This document shows positions 31,097 to 40,552 of a stretch of DNA of 64,000 bases, piece after piece. Position 1 is the first letter of the stretch; each line of letters opens with the position of its first letter. The translations under genes were made by a program, and so were the position numbers. The notes under the pieces were generated by a model. The model ran no database searches. It saw only the letters and a program-made list of their open reading frames with translations, and had not been told where the DNA came from. Source of the DNA: Janthinobacterium sp. TND4EL3 (lineage in GTDB: Bacteria > Pseudomonadota > Gammaproteobacteria > Burkholderiales > Burkholderiaceae_D); contig NZ_FTMV01000015.1 of NCBI RefSeq assembly GCF_900156175.1, positions 133,035 through 197,034 of the forward strand, read 5' to 3'.

Positions 31097-33628
31097 TTGA
31101 GCCAAAATACCCACACCATCCCCAGCCGGGAGGACATTCTCGGCATATTCCGCAGCGTCAGCGCGCCTCTCGATCCGCAGTCTCTCGGGAAAACGCTGCA
31201 AGTGCATGCCGATTCCATGGATGTCCTGGTCCGTCGCCTGAAGGCGATGGAGCGCGACGGCCAGCTCAAGTCTGACGCCAGCGGTGTTTTCAGCCTGGCC
31301 GACCAGAGCGCGCTCGTCGCCGGTCGCGTCATGAGCCACCGCGACGGCTTCGGCTTCGTCATTCCCGACGACGCCAGCGCCGACCTGTTCCTGCCCGAGA
31401 AAGAAATGCAGAAAGTACTGCATGGCGACAAGGTCATGGCCCGCATCGTCGGCACCGACCGCCGCGGCCGCCCGGAAGGCACGATCGTGGAAGTCACGCA
31501 GCGCGCCAATACCCACGTCATCGGCCGTTTGATCCAGGAAAACGGCACCTGGGTCGTGGCGCCGGAAGATCAGCGCATCGGCCAGGACATCCTCGTCACC
31601 GGTTCGCTGGGCAAGGCCAAGGCCGGCCAGATCGTCAGCGTCGAACTGACCGAGCAGCCGATGCGCTTCAAGCAGCCGGTCGGCAAGATCGTCGAAGTGC
31701 TCGGTGCCCTCGATGACCCCGGCATGGAAATCGAGATTGCCGTACGTAAATTCAACGTGCCGCACATCTTTTCCGCCGCCGCCCTCAAGCAAGCTGAAAA
31801 GCTGCCGTTCGAAGTGCGCGCCGCCGACCTGAAAGACCGTGTCGACCTGCGCGACGTGCCCTTGGTGACCATCGATGGCGAAGACGCGCGCGATTTCGAC
31901 GATGCCGTGTATTGCGAACCCGTCAAGATCGGCCGCGCCAACTGCTTCCGCCTGATCGTCGCCATTGCCGACGTCAGCCATTACGTGAAGCCGAACGACG
32001 CGCTCGATATCGACGCGCTCGAACGCAGCACGTCCGTCTACTTCCCGCGCCGCGTGATCCCGATGCTGCCGGAAAAGCTGTCGAACGGCCTGTGCTCGCT
32101 GAACCCGGCCGTCGACCGTTTGACCCTCGTCTGCGACGCCGTCGTCAGCGACAAAGGCGAACTGAAGGCCTACCAGTTCTACCCGGCCGTGATCCACTCG
32201 GCCGCGCGCCTCACATATGACGAAGTCGCCGCCGTGCTGGGCAACACCAAGGGACCCGAAGCGGCACGCCGCGCGGACATCCTGCCGCACCTGCAAAACC
32301 TGGAAGCCGTCTACCGCGCCTTGCTGAAAGCACGCACGGAGCGGGGTGCCATCGACTTCGAGACGACGGAAACGTATATCGTCTGCAATAGCGCGGGCAA
32401 GATCGAAAAGATCATCCCCCGCACGCGCAACGAAGCGCACAAGATCATCGAAGAGTGCATGCTGGCGGCCAACGTCTGCGCGGCCGATTTGTTGCTGCGT
32501 AACAAGCATCCAGGCACCTACCGCATCCATGCCAGCCCGACCAAGGAAAAGCTCACGCAAGTGCGTACCTTCCTGAAACAGGTTGGCTTGAACCTGACGG
32601 GCGGCGACACGCCGTCGGCATCGGATTACCAGACCCTGATGCAGCAGATCAAGCAGCGTCCCGACGCGGCCCTGCTGCAGACGATGCTGCTGCGCTCGAT
32701 GCAGCAAGCCGTCTACAGCCCGGACAATATCGGCCACTTCGGCCTGGCCTACGAGGCGTATGCCCACTTCACCAGCCCGATCCGCCGCTATCCCGACCTG
32801 CTGACGCACCGCGCCATCAAGGCGATTCTGCAAGGCAAGAAATACGAGCCGAAGCTGTCCGATAAAGTCGTGCTGAACACCAACGTGTCGAACGCCACGC
32901 GCAAGCAGCAGGCCAAGGACAAGGCCGACGGCAAGCCGAAGAAGACGGATTTGACCATCTGGGACGCGCTGGGCGTGCATTGCTCCGCCAACGAACGCCG
33001 CGCCGACGAAGCGTCGCGCGACGTGGAAGCGTGGCTCAAGTGCTACTTCATGCAGGACAAGCTGGGCGAGGAATTCACCGGCACCATCACGGGCGTGACC
33101 ACCTTCGGCGTCTTCGTGCAATTGGACACCTTGTTTGTCGAAGGCCTGGTGCACGTTACCGAGCTGGGCACCGACTACTTCCAGTACGACGATGCGCGCC
33201 ATGAGCTGCGCGGCGAACGCACGGGCAAGCGCTACCAGCTGACGGACCGGTTGACGGTGCAAGTGGCGCGTGTCGACCTGGAAACGCGCAAGATCGACCT
33301 GCGTCTGGTCACCGACGCGGAACTGGCGGGCGAAGAAGCGCCGGCCAAGCCGAACGGCAGCGGCAAGCGCAAGGGCGAGAAGAAATCGATGGTCAAGCCC
33401 GGTCCCGCGACCGAGCAGCGCCATGAAATCAAGGCCAGCGGCAACAACGGCGGCAAGTCCGGCAATGGTTCCGGCGGCCGTGCCAACGGCGCCAAGGCGC
33501 AAGCCAAGGAAGCCCCCAAGGCCGCCGCACCGAAGCGCAGCAAGAAACCAGCCGCGGCACCCGCTGCGGCGGCACCACGAGCAGCAAAAACTGTATCTGC
33601 ATCAAAAACAAGCAAGAAGAAACGATAA
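31097..33628 (+). CDS. rnr: ribonuclease R
   Basis: A 3'-5' exoribonuclease that degrades structured RNA. The 843 residues contain an N-terminal helical domain, cold-shock OB folds (VAGRVMSHRDGFGFVIPDD), an RNB domain with active-site aspartates in DGEDARDFDDAVYCEP, an S1 domain (EEFTGTITGVTTFGVFVQLDTLFVEGLVHV), and a basic Lys/Ala-rich tail from about 745. The only supportable start is TTG at 31097: a stop lies 31 bases upstream and no ATG intervenes. The upstream ribosome-binding site is weak. rlmB follows after 3 bases. Confidence 0.96.
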   Translation: MSQNTHTIPSREDILGIFRSVSAPLDPQSLGKTLQVHADSMDVLVRRLKAMERDGQLKSDASGVFSLADQSALVAGRVMSHRDGFGFVIPDDASADLFLPEKEMQKVLHGDKVMARIVGTDRRGRPEGTIVEVTQRANTHVIGRLIQENGTWVVAPEDQRIGQDILVTGSLGKAKAGQIVSVELTEQPMRFKQPVGKIVEVLGALDDPGMEIEIAVRKFNVPHIFSAAALKQAEKLPFEVRAADLKDRVDLRDVPLVTIDGEDARDFDDAVYCEPVKIGRANCFRLIVAIADVSHYVKPNDALDIDALERSTSVYFPRRVIPMLPEKLSNGLCSLNPAVDRLTLVCDAVVSDKGELKAYQFYPAVIHSAARLTYDEVAAVLGNTKGPEAARRADILPHLQNLEAVYRALLKARTERGAIDFETTETYIVCNSAGKIEKIIPRTRNEAHKIIEECMLAANVCAADLLLRNKHPGTYRIHASPTKEKLTQVRTFLKQVGLNLTGGDTPSASDYQTLMQQIKQRPDAALLQTMLLRSMQQAVYSPDNIGHFGLAYEAYAHFTSPIRRYPDLLTHRAIKAILQGKKYEPKLSDKVVLNTNVSNATRKQQAKDKADGKPKKTDLTIWDALGVHCSANERRADEASRDVEAWLKCYFMQDKLGEEFTGTITGVTTFGVFVQLDTLFVEGLVHVTELGTDYFQYDDARHELRGERTGKRYQLTDRLTVQVARVDLETRKIDLRLVTDAELAGEEAPAKPNGSGKRKGEKKSMVKPGPATEQRHEIKASGNNGGKSGNGSGGRANGAKAQAKEAPKAAAPKRSKKPAAAPAAAAPRAAKTVSASKTSKKKR

Positions 33629-33631
33629 ATA

Positions 33632-34375
33632 ATGAAGAATAAAATGATTTTCGGCTTCCACGCCGTCACCTCGCGTCTGCGTCATGAAGCGTCGTCCGTG
33701 GAAGAAATTTTCGTCGATGCCAGCCGCGTCGACGGCCGCATGAAGGACATGATCGCCGCCGCCAAGGCGGCCAACGTGCGCGTCATGCCCGTCGATTCGT
33801 CGCGTCTCGATAAAATCGTCGGCACGCGCCGCCACCAGGGCGTGATCGCGTTTGCCTCGCAATTGTCGCTGGCGCGCAACCTCGACGAGCTGCTGGACGC
33901 CATCGACGGTCCGCCGCTGCTGTTGATTCTCGACGGCATCACCGACCCGCACAACCTGGGCGCCTGCCTGCGCGTGGCCGACGGCGTCGGCGCCCATGCC
34001 GTCATCGTGCCGAAGGACCGCGCCGTGGGCTTGAATGCCACGGCCGCCAAGGTCGCCAGCGGCGCCGCCGAAACCGTCCCGTACATCACGGTGACGAACC
34101 TGGCGCGCACCATGCGCGAACTGAAGGAACGCGGCATCTGGCTGATCGGCACCTCGGACGACGGCGAAAAAGGCCTGTACGAAGCCGATTTCACGGGCCC
34201 GACGGCCCTCGTCATGGGGTCCGAAGGCGAAGGCATGCGCCGCTTGACGCGCGACACCTGCGACATCCTCGTCAGCATCCCGATGTTCGGCTCCGTCGAG
34301 AGCCTGAACGTGTCCGTGGCATCGGGCGTGTGCCTGTACGAAGCCCGCCGCCAGCGCATCGCTCTGGAAGCCTAA
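33632..34375 (+). CDS. rlmB: 23S rRNA (guanosine(2251)-2'-O)-methyltransferase
   Basis: The 247-residue SPOUT methyltransferase has an N-terminal substrate-binding domain ([23 protein letters not shown]) and the three knot motifs: [38 protein letters not shown], and [22 protein letters not shown]. It methylates G2251 in the ribosomal P-loop. It is coupled to rnr, a common gene pair in proteobacteria. Confidence 0.96.
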   Translation: MKNKMIFGFHAVTSRLRHEASSVEEIFVDASRVDGRMKDMIAAAKAANVRVMPVDSSRLDKIVGTRRHQGVIAFASQLSLARNLDELLDAIDGPPLLLILDGITDPHNLGACLRVADGVGAHAVIVPKDRAVGLNATAAKVASGAAETVPYITVTNLARTMRELKERGIWLIGTSDDGEKGLYEADFTGPTALVMGSEGEGMRRLTRDTCDILVSIPMFGSVESLNVSVASGVCLYEARRQRIALEA

Positions 34376-34427
34376 AAAACGGCCATGGCTGCGTTGCATT
34401 GAACGTTTTGTAGCGCTTCCAAAAAAT

Positions 34428-34452
34428 CAGCCGCCGCCCTTGAGGCGGCGCT
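34428..34452 (+). terminator. terminator after rlmB
   Basis: AGC-(C)-GCCGCC and GGCGGCGCT form a 9-bp stem with one bulged C and a CCTTGA-type loop, followed by TGTTTATC. It closes the rnr-rlmB operon. Confidence 0.7.
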
Positions 34453-34524
34453 TGTTTATCTGCCTCTCCGGCAGCACGCCGCCGAATACGCTACCATTTG
34501 CGTTCCACCTTATCCATTTTCATT

Positions 34525-35274
34525 ATGTTCCACCACCTGCGCGAAGATATCAACAGCATCATTGAACGTGACCCGGCCGCCCGCAATGGCTGGGAGGTGC
34601 TGACCTGTTATCCCGGTTTGCACGCCATCGTCATGCACGGCTGGGCGCACTGGTGCTGGACGCGGCGCATGAAGTGGGTGGGGCGCTTCATTTCGTATAT
34701 CGCCCGCATCATCACGGGCATCGAGATCCATCCTGGCGCCGTCATCGGCCGCCGCGTCTTCATCGACCACGGCTTCGGCGTGGTGATCGGCGAGACGGCC
34801 GTCGTCGGCGACGACTGCACCATCTACCAGGGGGTCACTTTGGGCGGTACCTCGCTGCACAGCGGCGCCAAGCGCCATCCCACGCTGGAGCGGGGCGTCA
34901 TCGTCGGCGCCGGCGCGCAGGTGCTGGGCAGTTTTACCGTGGGCGAGTATGCCAAGGTGGGCTCGAACGCCGTGCTATTGAAACCCGTGCCGTCCGGCGC
35001 CACGGCTGTCGGCAATCCCGCGCACATCGTGCAAAAGGATGTCAGCGCCCTGCGCGAGGGCAGCACGGCGCATCTGTTCGCCGCGTACGGCGTCACGCCC
35101 AACGGCGACGACCCGCTGTCGAAAGCCCTGCAGGGCCTGATCTCGCACGCCGTGGCGCAGGAACAGCGCATCGAAACCATCCTCGCCACCCTGAAGGCGG
35201 CGGGCATCTGCTGCCAGGCCGTGCCTGAATGTGATAAATTTGATTCTGAGCAAATGAACAAGCTGGTTGATTAA
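34525..35274 (+). CDS. cysE: serine O-acetyltransferase
   Basis: Makes O-acetylserine, the carbon skeleton for cysteine. The 249 residues start with MFHHLREDINSIIERDPAA and then show the left-handed beta-helix hexapeptide repeats. The catalytic region is GIEIHPGAVIGRRVFIDHGFGVVIGET, and TLGGTSLHSGAKRHPTL is also conserved. The N-terminal helical domain is shorter than in E. coli CysE (273 residues). The ATG at 34525 is chosen over an upstream frame that does not match the family. Confidence 0.95.
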   Translation: MFHHLREDINSIIERDPAARNGWEVLTCYPGLHAIVMHGWAHWCWTRRMKWVGRFISYIARIITGIEIHPGAVIGRRVFIDHGFGVVIGETAVVGDDCTIYQGVTLGGTSLHSGAKRHPTLERGVIVGAGAQVLGSFTVGEYAKVGSNAVLLKPVPSGATAVGNPAHIVQKDVSALREGSTAHLFAAYGVTPNGDDPLSKALQGLISHAVAQEQRIETILATLKAAGICCQAVPECDKFDSEQMNKLVD

Positions 35275-35284
35275 GGATACAGGC

Positions 35285-35983
35285 ATGAACACTGATGTGA
35301 CGGCAGGCGAAAAAAGCAATGACAATCCGAATCTGCTCGACCCCTTCGAGATCCGCGTGCTGGCCGTGCTGGCTGAAAAGGAAGCGCTGACGCCGGACAG
35401 CTATCCGCTGTCGCTTAACGCTTTGACGAACGGCTGCAATCAATTGTCGAGCCGCGACCCCGTCATGGCCCTGTCCGAGGAAACCGTGTACGACGTGCTG
35501 CAGCGCCTGATGCAGCGCAAGTTTGTCAACGGCATTACGCAGGCGGGCGCGCGCGTCGCCAAGTATGAACACCGCATGCGCATCAAGTGGTCGCTGGAGC
35601 AGGATAAACTGGCCATCCTGACGATATTGATGCTGCGCGGCTTGCAGACGGCGGGCGAAATCCGCAGCCGCAGCGGCCGCGTGCATGAATTCAAGTCCGT
35701 GGCGGAAGTGGAGTCGGGCCTGCAGTTCCTGATCGACAAATACCCGCCGCTGGTGGCGAAGCTGGCTGTCGCGCCCGGCGCCAAGGAGCCGCGCTACGGC
35801 CATTTGCTGGGCGGCGAGGCCGCGCTGGCGCAGAGCGAGACGGCGGCCGGTTTTGCCGGCGCCGTCAGCGCGCCGCAGCAGGGCAGCAGGGTGGCCCAGC
35901 TGGAACAGGAAGTGCTGCAATTGCGCAGCGACTTCGATGGCCTGGCGGCGCAGTTCGAGGCATTCCGCAAGCAATTCGAATAA
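35285..35983 (+). CDS. YceH family protein (DUF480)
   Basis: A 232-residue protein with two winged-helix domains, beginning LLDPFEIRVLAVLAEKEALTPDSYPLSLNALTNGCNQ, the signature of DUF480. The C-terminus (SRVAQLEQEVLQLRSDFDGLAAQFEAFRKQFE) is a coiled coil. AAGGA precedes the ATG. The molecular role is unknown. It follows cysE by 10 bases. Confidence 0.92.
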   Translation: MNTDVTAGEKSNDNPNLLDPFEIRVLAVLAEKEALTPDSYPLSLNALTNGCNQLSSRDPVMALSEETVYDVLQRLMQRKFVNGITQAGARVAKYEHRMRIKWSLEQDKLAILTILMLRGLQTAGEIRSRSGRVHEFKSVAEVESGLQFLIDKYPPLVAKLAVAPGAKEPRYGHLLGGEAALAQSETAAGFAGAVSAPQQGSRVAQLEQEVLQLRSDFDGLAAQFEAFRKQFE

Positions 35984-35997
35984 AGCGGCAGCGGCGC

Positions 35998-36501
35998 ATG
36001 AGTTTTTCCTTCCTGTGCCGCAGTTGCGGACAGACCCACACGGGCATGCCCAGCTTCGGCGCCGACGCGCCGTGGCTGCTTGAGCAGATGGCGCCCGCCG
36101 AGCGCGAAGCGCGCTGCCAGCGCGACAGCGACGCCTGCATCGTCGACGAAGCCCACTGCTTCGTGCGCGCCACCATCGACATCCCCGTGCATGGCGTTGA
36201 CGAGCCGTTCAGCTGGGGCGTGTGGGTGTCATTGAGCGGCGACAGCTTCGATGCCTGGGACGCCTGCTTCCATGAAGCCAGGCGCGCCCACATCGGCCCC
36301 TTCTTCGGCTGGCTCAGCACGCAGCTGCCCGTGTATCCCGATACCCTGAACTTGAAAACCCGCGTGCACCTGCGCGACGATGGCATGCGCCCGGCGATCG
36401 AGCTGGAGCCGACCGACCATCCGCTGGCGGTGGAGCAGCGCGACGGCATCTCCGTGGCGCGCGTAGCCGAACTGTATGCGCGGCTGGTGCATGGCGGGTG
36501 A
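35998..36501 (+). CDS. DUF2199 domain-containing protein
   Basis: The 167 residues open with a zinc-ribbon-like FLCRSCGQTHTGMPSFG. The body, with CFVRATIDIPVHGVDEPFSWGVWVSLSGDSFDAW and FFGWLSTQLPVYPDTLNLKTRVHLRDDGMRPAIELEPTDHPLA, is typical of DUF2199. Function unknown. It lies 14 bases after yceH and is probably the last gene of the cysE transcript. Confidence 0.9.
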   Translation: MSFSFLCRSCGQTHTGMPSFGADAPWLLEQMAPAEREARCQRDSDACIVDEAHCFVRATIDIPVHGVDEPFSWGVWVSLSGDSFDAWDACFHEARRAHIGPFFGWLSTQLPVYPDTLNLKTRVHLRDDGMRPAIELEPTDHPLAVEQRDGISVARVAELYARLVHGG

Positions 36502-36586
36502 AAGATGGTGTGGCCTGGGGAACGCAAGGCGCGCGTCAGCCCTGCGTTCCCCTTGCCCACCTGTCATGGGACAGGACTTGCAGGAC

Positions 36587-39112
36587 TTACTTCACGAATA
36601 CCACGGTGCCATACCTATCGTTTGCGTTGTGACCCGGTATGGCCACTTTCTTTAACAGTTCACCGGTACTGCTGGAAATGTACAGCATTTCGCCATTGGC
36701 AATGCCGCGGATGACGCCGGCCTGATCAATGTCAATGTCGCCGTCAGGATGCACATCGAGCCGTGCAATCAAGGTCGTGACACCTGTCGTGGTATTGATT
36801 CTGACAAGGCCCCAGTGGTTGTCGAGGCTGTACCCTTTGGGGTATCCAATGCCGAGCAAATCACCATTGGGATGAAAGTCCATGCCGGTGATCAAGGTTG
36901 CCGCGCCGGACAGCAGTACGCTGCTGCTTATCTTGCCGTCGGCGTCTTGCTTTCTCAGGTAATATTCGGCGTTCTCGCCGGATCCTTCCGGAACCAGGCT
37001 GGTGCTCCAGTATTGGCTGTTGGCGTCGATCGCAAAAGAAGTGAACATGTCGCGGAAGCGGCCCTTTTCGATGCAGACCGAGTCGATGACGTCTAGTTCA
37101 AAGAGGCTGCCTGCCCCCACAGCTATCAGCATGCCGTCGGGGCGTTGGTCCATGGAAAGAAATCGCCGCTGGCAGGATGTTGTCAGTGAGGCAAGCATGG
37201 TGCTTTCGTTGAGTACATTGGAGGTATCCAGGCTGTGCACGATCAAACCTGTTCCCGCTGGTACCGGCTTGGCTGTCGATACCGATGTGATAAGTACCCG
37301 CGTTGCAGCACTGCTCAGCAAACCGTCGTTGACGACCAGCGAAATGCCGTAGTAGCCGCCGATATCGGCGGTAAAGGAAGGCGCCACAGAGGTGGGATCA
37401 TCGAGTTTGGCATTGCTCAGGCGCGGCTTCGAGGTAATTTCCCACAGGTAGGTCAGGCGGTCGCCATTGGCGTCGCTGCTGGCCGCGCCGCTTAACCTGA
37501 CCACCGACTTGGTGCTGACAGTCTGCTCCTCGCCGGCGTTGGCGACCGGCGCCACATTCGCCCTGGCCGCCGTGATGGTCACCGTCGATGGTGTGCTGGC
37601 GAGCTTGCCGTCGCTGACAATGAGCGATGCAATGTATATTCCTGCCGCGTCCGCAGTGAACGCCGGGTAGCGCGATGTCGGTACCTGCAGGCTTGCCGTA
37701 CTGCCGGCAGGCCTGGACGTCAGGCTCCAGGCATAGCTCAGCATATCGCCGTCGGCATCGCTGCTTCTGCTGCCGTTCAGGGTGACCCGGCTGCCCGCCA
37801 CCACGTTTTGCGCGGAGCCGGCATGCGCTACCGGCGCGGCGTTCAATACGCTTGCCGTGATGCTGACGGTGGCAACGGCACTATCGAGCTTGCCGTCATT
37901 GACGGTCAGGCTGGCAACATAGATGCCCGCCACATCGGCGGTGAACACCGGTTGCAAGGACGTGGCTGAACTCAGCGTGGCGCCGCTGCCGGCTGGCCGC
38001 GCCGTCAATGTCCAGCGATAGGTGAGGGCGTCCTTGTTGGCGTCGGAACTGCCGCTGGCATCGAGCTTCACCACGGTGCCGGCCACAACATTCTGGGCCA
38101 GGCCCGCGCTTGCCACTGGCGCGGCATTGGCGGCACTGGCGCTGACCGTGACGGCGGCCGGCGCGCTGCTGCTCTTGCCATCACTGACGACCAGCGTCAG
38201 CACATAGTCGCCGGCAATATCTGCTGTGAATGTGGGTTTGGCGCTGTCAGGCAATGCCAGCGTCGCCATGCTGCCGGCCGGTTTTCCGCTCAACACCCAT
38301 GCATAATGCAGGGTGCGGCCAGCGGCAGCGCTGCTGGCACTGGCGTCGAGCGTCACGAGGGTGTCCGTGATGACACTTTGCGCGCTGCCGGCATGTGCCA
38401 CGGGGGGCGCGGCCGTCAGGTCGGCCAGCAGCCGCTTGACGTCTTCCGTCCTGCCCGTGCGGGCCAGCGCGGAAACGACCTGGCTTAATTGCGCACTATT
38501 GAATTTGATATTTAATGCGTCCAGAACTTTATTATGTCCGTCAGCGGCATGCGGATAAGCGAGCGTGGAGGCTTTGAATGGGCTGGCGGAGAAATCGCCT
38601 ATCGAACTGGTATCGACGGCGGAATTCAATACGGCGGAGACATCGGCTTGTGCCGATTTCATATTGACGCTTGTTAATGTGCTGGCCGCAATGGCGGGAT
38701 CAAATCCGGCGAAAAAGACTGCCGGCTCGTGATGCAGGGCGCGCGCGGTCGACATTTCCGTTAGCGGGGTAATATTCGCGACCTGGCTTGCGGCGCTGCC
38801 GGTGGCGACGCCATGCAATTTGCTGCCGTCGACCGGATTGGTCACCTGCAGCATGCACGGCGGTGCCGCCGATGGAATCAGCACGCTGTAGGCGCCATCG
38901 GCTGTGCTGGTCGCACTGGCATTGCCGCTCTGGCATTTGATGCTGATCGGAGCGCCGCCTATCGCGGTGCCGGTGGCAACCGTACCTCCGAGTGTCAAGG
39001 CAGCTGTCGGAATAACGTTGACGGGTGTTTCGGGAGCATTCTCACTACTGCCGCCGCATGCGCTCAATGCGCCCAGGACAGTTACCGTCAACCATGTATT
39101 TCTTAAAAGCAT
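36587..39112 (-). CDS. large surface lipoprotein with four PKD/REJ-like repeats
   Basis: The 841 residues begin with a lipoprotein signal peptide (LLRNTWLTVTVLGALSACGG, Cys19 after the lipobox LSAC). A carboxypeptidase-regulatory-like segment follows (about 40-110). Four similar domains of about 92 residues lie at about 237-330, 331-421, 422-513 and 514-607, each with APVAxAGxxQxV, LDASxSSDA and FTADxAGxYxxSLxVxDG. The last 215 residues look like a beta-propeller. It is probably anchored in the outer membrane and exposed; partner unknown. The repeats could recombine. Confidence 0.8.
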   Translation of the reverse strand: MLLRNTWLTVTVLGALSACGGSSENAPETPVNVIPTAALTLGGTVATGTAIGGAPISIKCQSGNASATSTADGAYSVLIPSAAPPCMLQVTNPVDGSKLHGVATGSAASQVANITPLTEMSTARALHHEPAVFFAGFDPAIAASTLTSVNMKSAQADVSAVLNSAVDTSSIGDFSASPFKASTLAYPHAADGHNKVLDALNIKFNSAQLSQVVSALARTGRTEDVKRLLADLTAAPPVAHAGSAQSVITDTLVTLDASASSAAAGRTLHYAWVLSGKPAGSMATLALPDSAKPTFTADIAGDYVLTLVVSDGKSSSAPAAVTVSASAANAAPVASAGLAQNVVAGTVVKLDASGSSDANKDALTYRWTLTARPAGSGATLSSATSLQPVFTADVAGIYVASLTVNDGKLDSAVATVSITASVLNAAPVAHAGSAQNVVAGSRVTLNGSRSSDADGDMLSYAWSLTSRPAGSTASLQVPTSRYPAFTADAAGIYIASLIVSDGKLASTPSTVTITAARANVAPVANAGEEQTVSTKSVVRLSGAASSDANGDRLTYLWEITSKPRLSNAKLDDPTSVAPSFTADIGGYYGISLVVNDGLLSSAATRVLITSVSTAKPVPAGTGLIVHSLDTSNVLNESTMLASLTTSCQRRFLSMDQRPDGMLIAVGAGSLFELDVIDSVCIEKGRFRDMFTSFAIDANSQYWSTSLVPEGSGENAEYYLRKQDADGKISSSVLLSGAATLITGMDFHPNGDLLGIGYPKGYSLDNHWGLVRINTTTGVTTLIARLDVHPDGDIDIDQAGVIRGIANGEMLYISSSTGELLKKVAIPGHNANDRYGTVVFVK

Positions 39113-39571
39113 AGAACTCCAAAATAGTATTCTTATTAAAAGGGGGAAAAGGGGAGGCGAAATATCTGTTTTTTAATATTGCATTAAAATACAGCATAAA
39201 ATGTTACCATGTGGAAACATTTTAGGCCAGCCTTGTTATTGCTTTTTAAGTAAAACATGAAGATTGGCGCTCTTTTCGGTGCGATCTTTTGGCTATGTCA
39301 CCGTCAAGTGTGGGAACTCTCCCAGTGTTGCCTTCAATAATGATTCTGGGGAGCGGATGCAGTCAGGCTGCGCACCGAGCGGGCGCACCTTCATGGCAGG
39401 CGGAAAAGCCGGGATTCGTCGTCCAACGCGTTTATTGGGAGGCCGGTGTCGACAGTTAATATGGGCGCAGGTGCGCGAGGGGGCGGTGGAACTGAACAGG
39501 CTATACCGGTGACAGAGCCCATGAAAAACGCCCCGATGGACGGGGCGTCTGTGGTGGCGCAGGTGGCGCGC
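39113..39571. other. 459-base gap upstream of the lipoprotein gene
   Basis: The first 120 bases are AT-rich and should hold the lipoprotein promoter. A perfect inverted repeat, AAAATGTT-N10-AACATTTT, lies at 39198-39223 and could be an operator. No gene is supportable in 39224-39527, which ends in the ABC operon terminator. Confidence 0.5.
39528..39548 (-). terminator. rho-independent terminator of the GntR-ABC operon
   Basis: ACGCCCCG and CGGGGCGT form a perfect 8-bp stem with a 5-base loop, followed on the minus strand by TTTT. It lies 24 bases after the permease stop. Confidence 0.9.
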
Positions 39572-40552
39572 TCAGCCTTCTTCGCGCCAGCTGCGCAGGC
39601 GGATGGCGGCGTAAATCAGCGCCGCGCCTGCCGCCGCACCCAGCCAGACGGCTGGCAAAGCCAGGCTGGACCAGGAATTGGCGAACACGTTCATGTTCTT
39701 CGCGGCATGCATTTGCTGCTGCAGTTCCGGCTCGAACAGATACCAGCCGCCGGGAAGGGTGCCGAGCAGGGCGCGCCCGATCACGTTCATCTGTATCCAG
39801 CCAAGGTCGCTTTCCGTCTGCGTCAGCTTGCCCACCCAGACCGTCAGGACGAGCAGCAGCAGCGGCACGCCGACGGCCCACAGGAACACTTTCGACCTGG
39901 CCCAGCTCGACACCATCAGCAGCCAGCCAACGGTCGGCAATGCCCACAGGAAATATACGGGCAGCAAGCCGAACACGCCCAGCGGTCCCAGGTACAGGCC
40001 AGGCGAGGCCAGCAGTTCCGCAAACACGTGGATGCCGTTGGCCGCCAGCACGCCGCTCAGGATCAGCACCAAGAGCAGCGAAGTCAGGCTGGCGGCGGCC
40101 GCCACGATCAGCGGCGCCACCAGCAGGGCGATGGCCACTTTCGACAACACCGTCTGGGCGTCCGAGACGGGCAGCGACTTCCAGAACAGCACGCTGCGGT
40201 CGCGGCGGTCGTCATGCAGGGCGCTCAGGCAATAGAAAAAGACGAGGAAACCCAGCGCCAGGAACAGCGGCGCGGCCGTAACGAGGTAGTTGTTGGCGAC
40301 GGTGTCGATGATTTCCATGCGGCGCGGACCGAAACTGCGCGTACTGAAGACGGCGTTCCAGGACACTTCGTTGCCGTTGACGGTCATCGCCGTGCGCATT
40401 TTCGTCTTGGCGATGGTGGCGACCATCATCAGGGAGCCCAGCACTGTCATGACCATGCCGATGATGGCGGGCGTCCACAGCAGCATGCCCTTGTGCTCCC
40501 ACAGTTCGCGCCGGATCAGCCACTGCATCTTGTTCATGGGGGAAATGCTCAT
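39572..40552 (-). CDS. ABC transporter permease
   Basis: The 326-residue membrane protein has about six hydrophobic segments, including LLWTPAIIGMVMTVLGSLMMVA, AAPLFLALGFLVFFYCL and LLVAPLIVAAAASLTSLLLVLIL. The motif HDDRRDRSVLFWKSLPVSDAQTVLSKV is typical of ABC-2 type permeases. The start overlaps the ATPase stop (ATGA). With a YtrA-type GntR gene upstream the operon resembles envelope-stress or peptide-antibiotic responsive exporters. Substrate unknown. Confidence 0.88.
   Translation of the reverse strand: MSISPMNKMQWLIRRELWEHKGMLLWTPAIIGMVMTVLGSLMMVATIAKTKMRTAMTVNGNEVSWNAVFSTRSFGPRRMEIIDTVANNYLVTAAPLFLALGFLVFFYCLSALHDDRRDRSVLFWKSLPVSDAQTVLSKVAIALLVAPLIVAAAASLTSLLLVLILSGVLAANGIHVFAELLASPGLYLGPLGVFGLLPVYFLWALPTVGWLLMVSSWARSKVFLWAVGVPLLLLVLTVWVGKLTQTESDLGWIQMNVIGRALLGTLPGGWYLFEPELQQQMHAAKNMNVFANSWSSLALPAVWLGAAAGAALIYAAIRLRSWREEG

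Noticed and set aside
31073..33502. 809-codon minus-strand open frame opposite RNase R
   Set aside because: A shadow of the rnr coding sequence in GC-rich DNA; no recognisable protein features.
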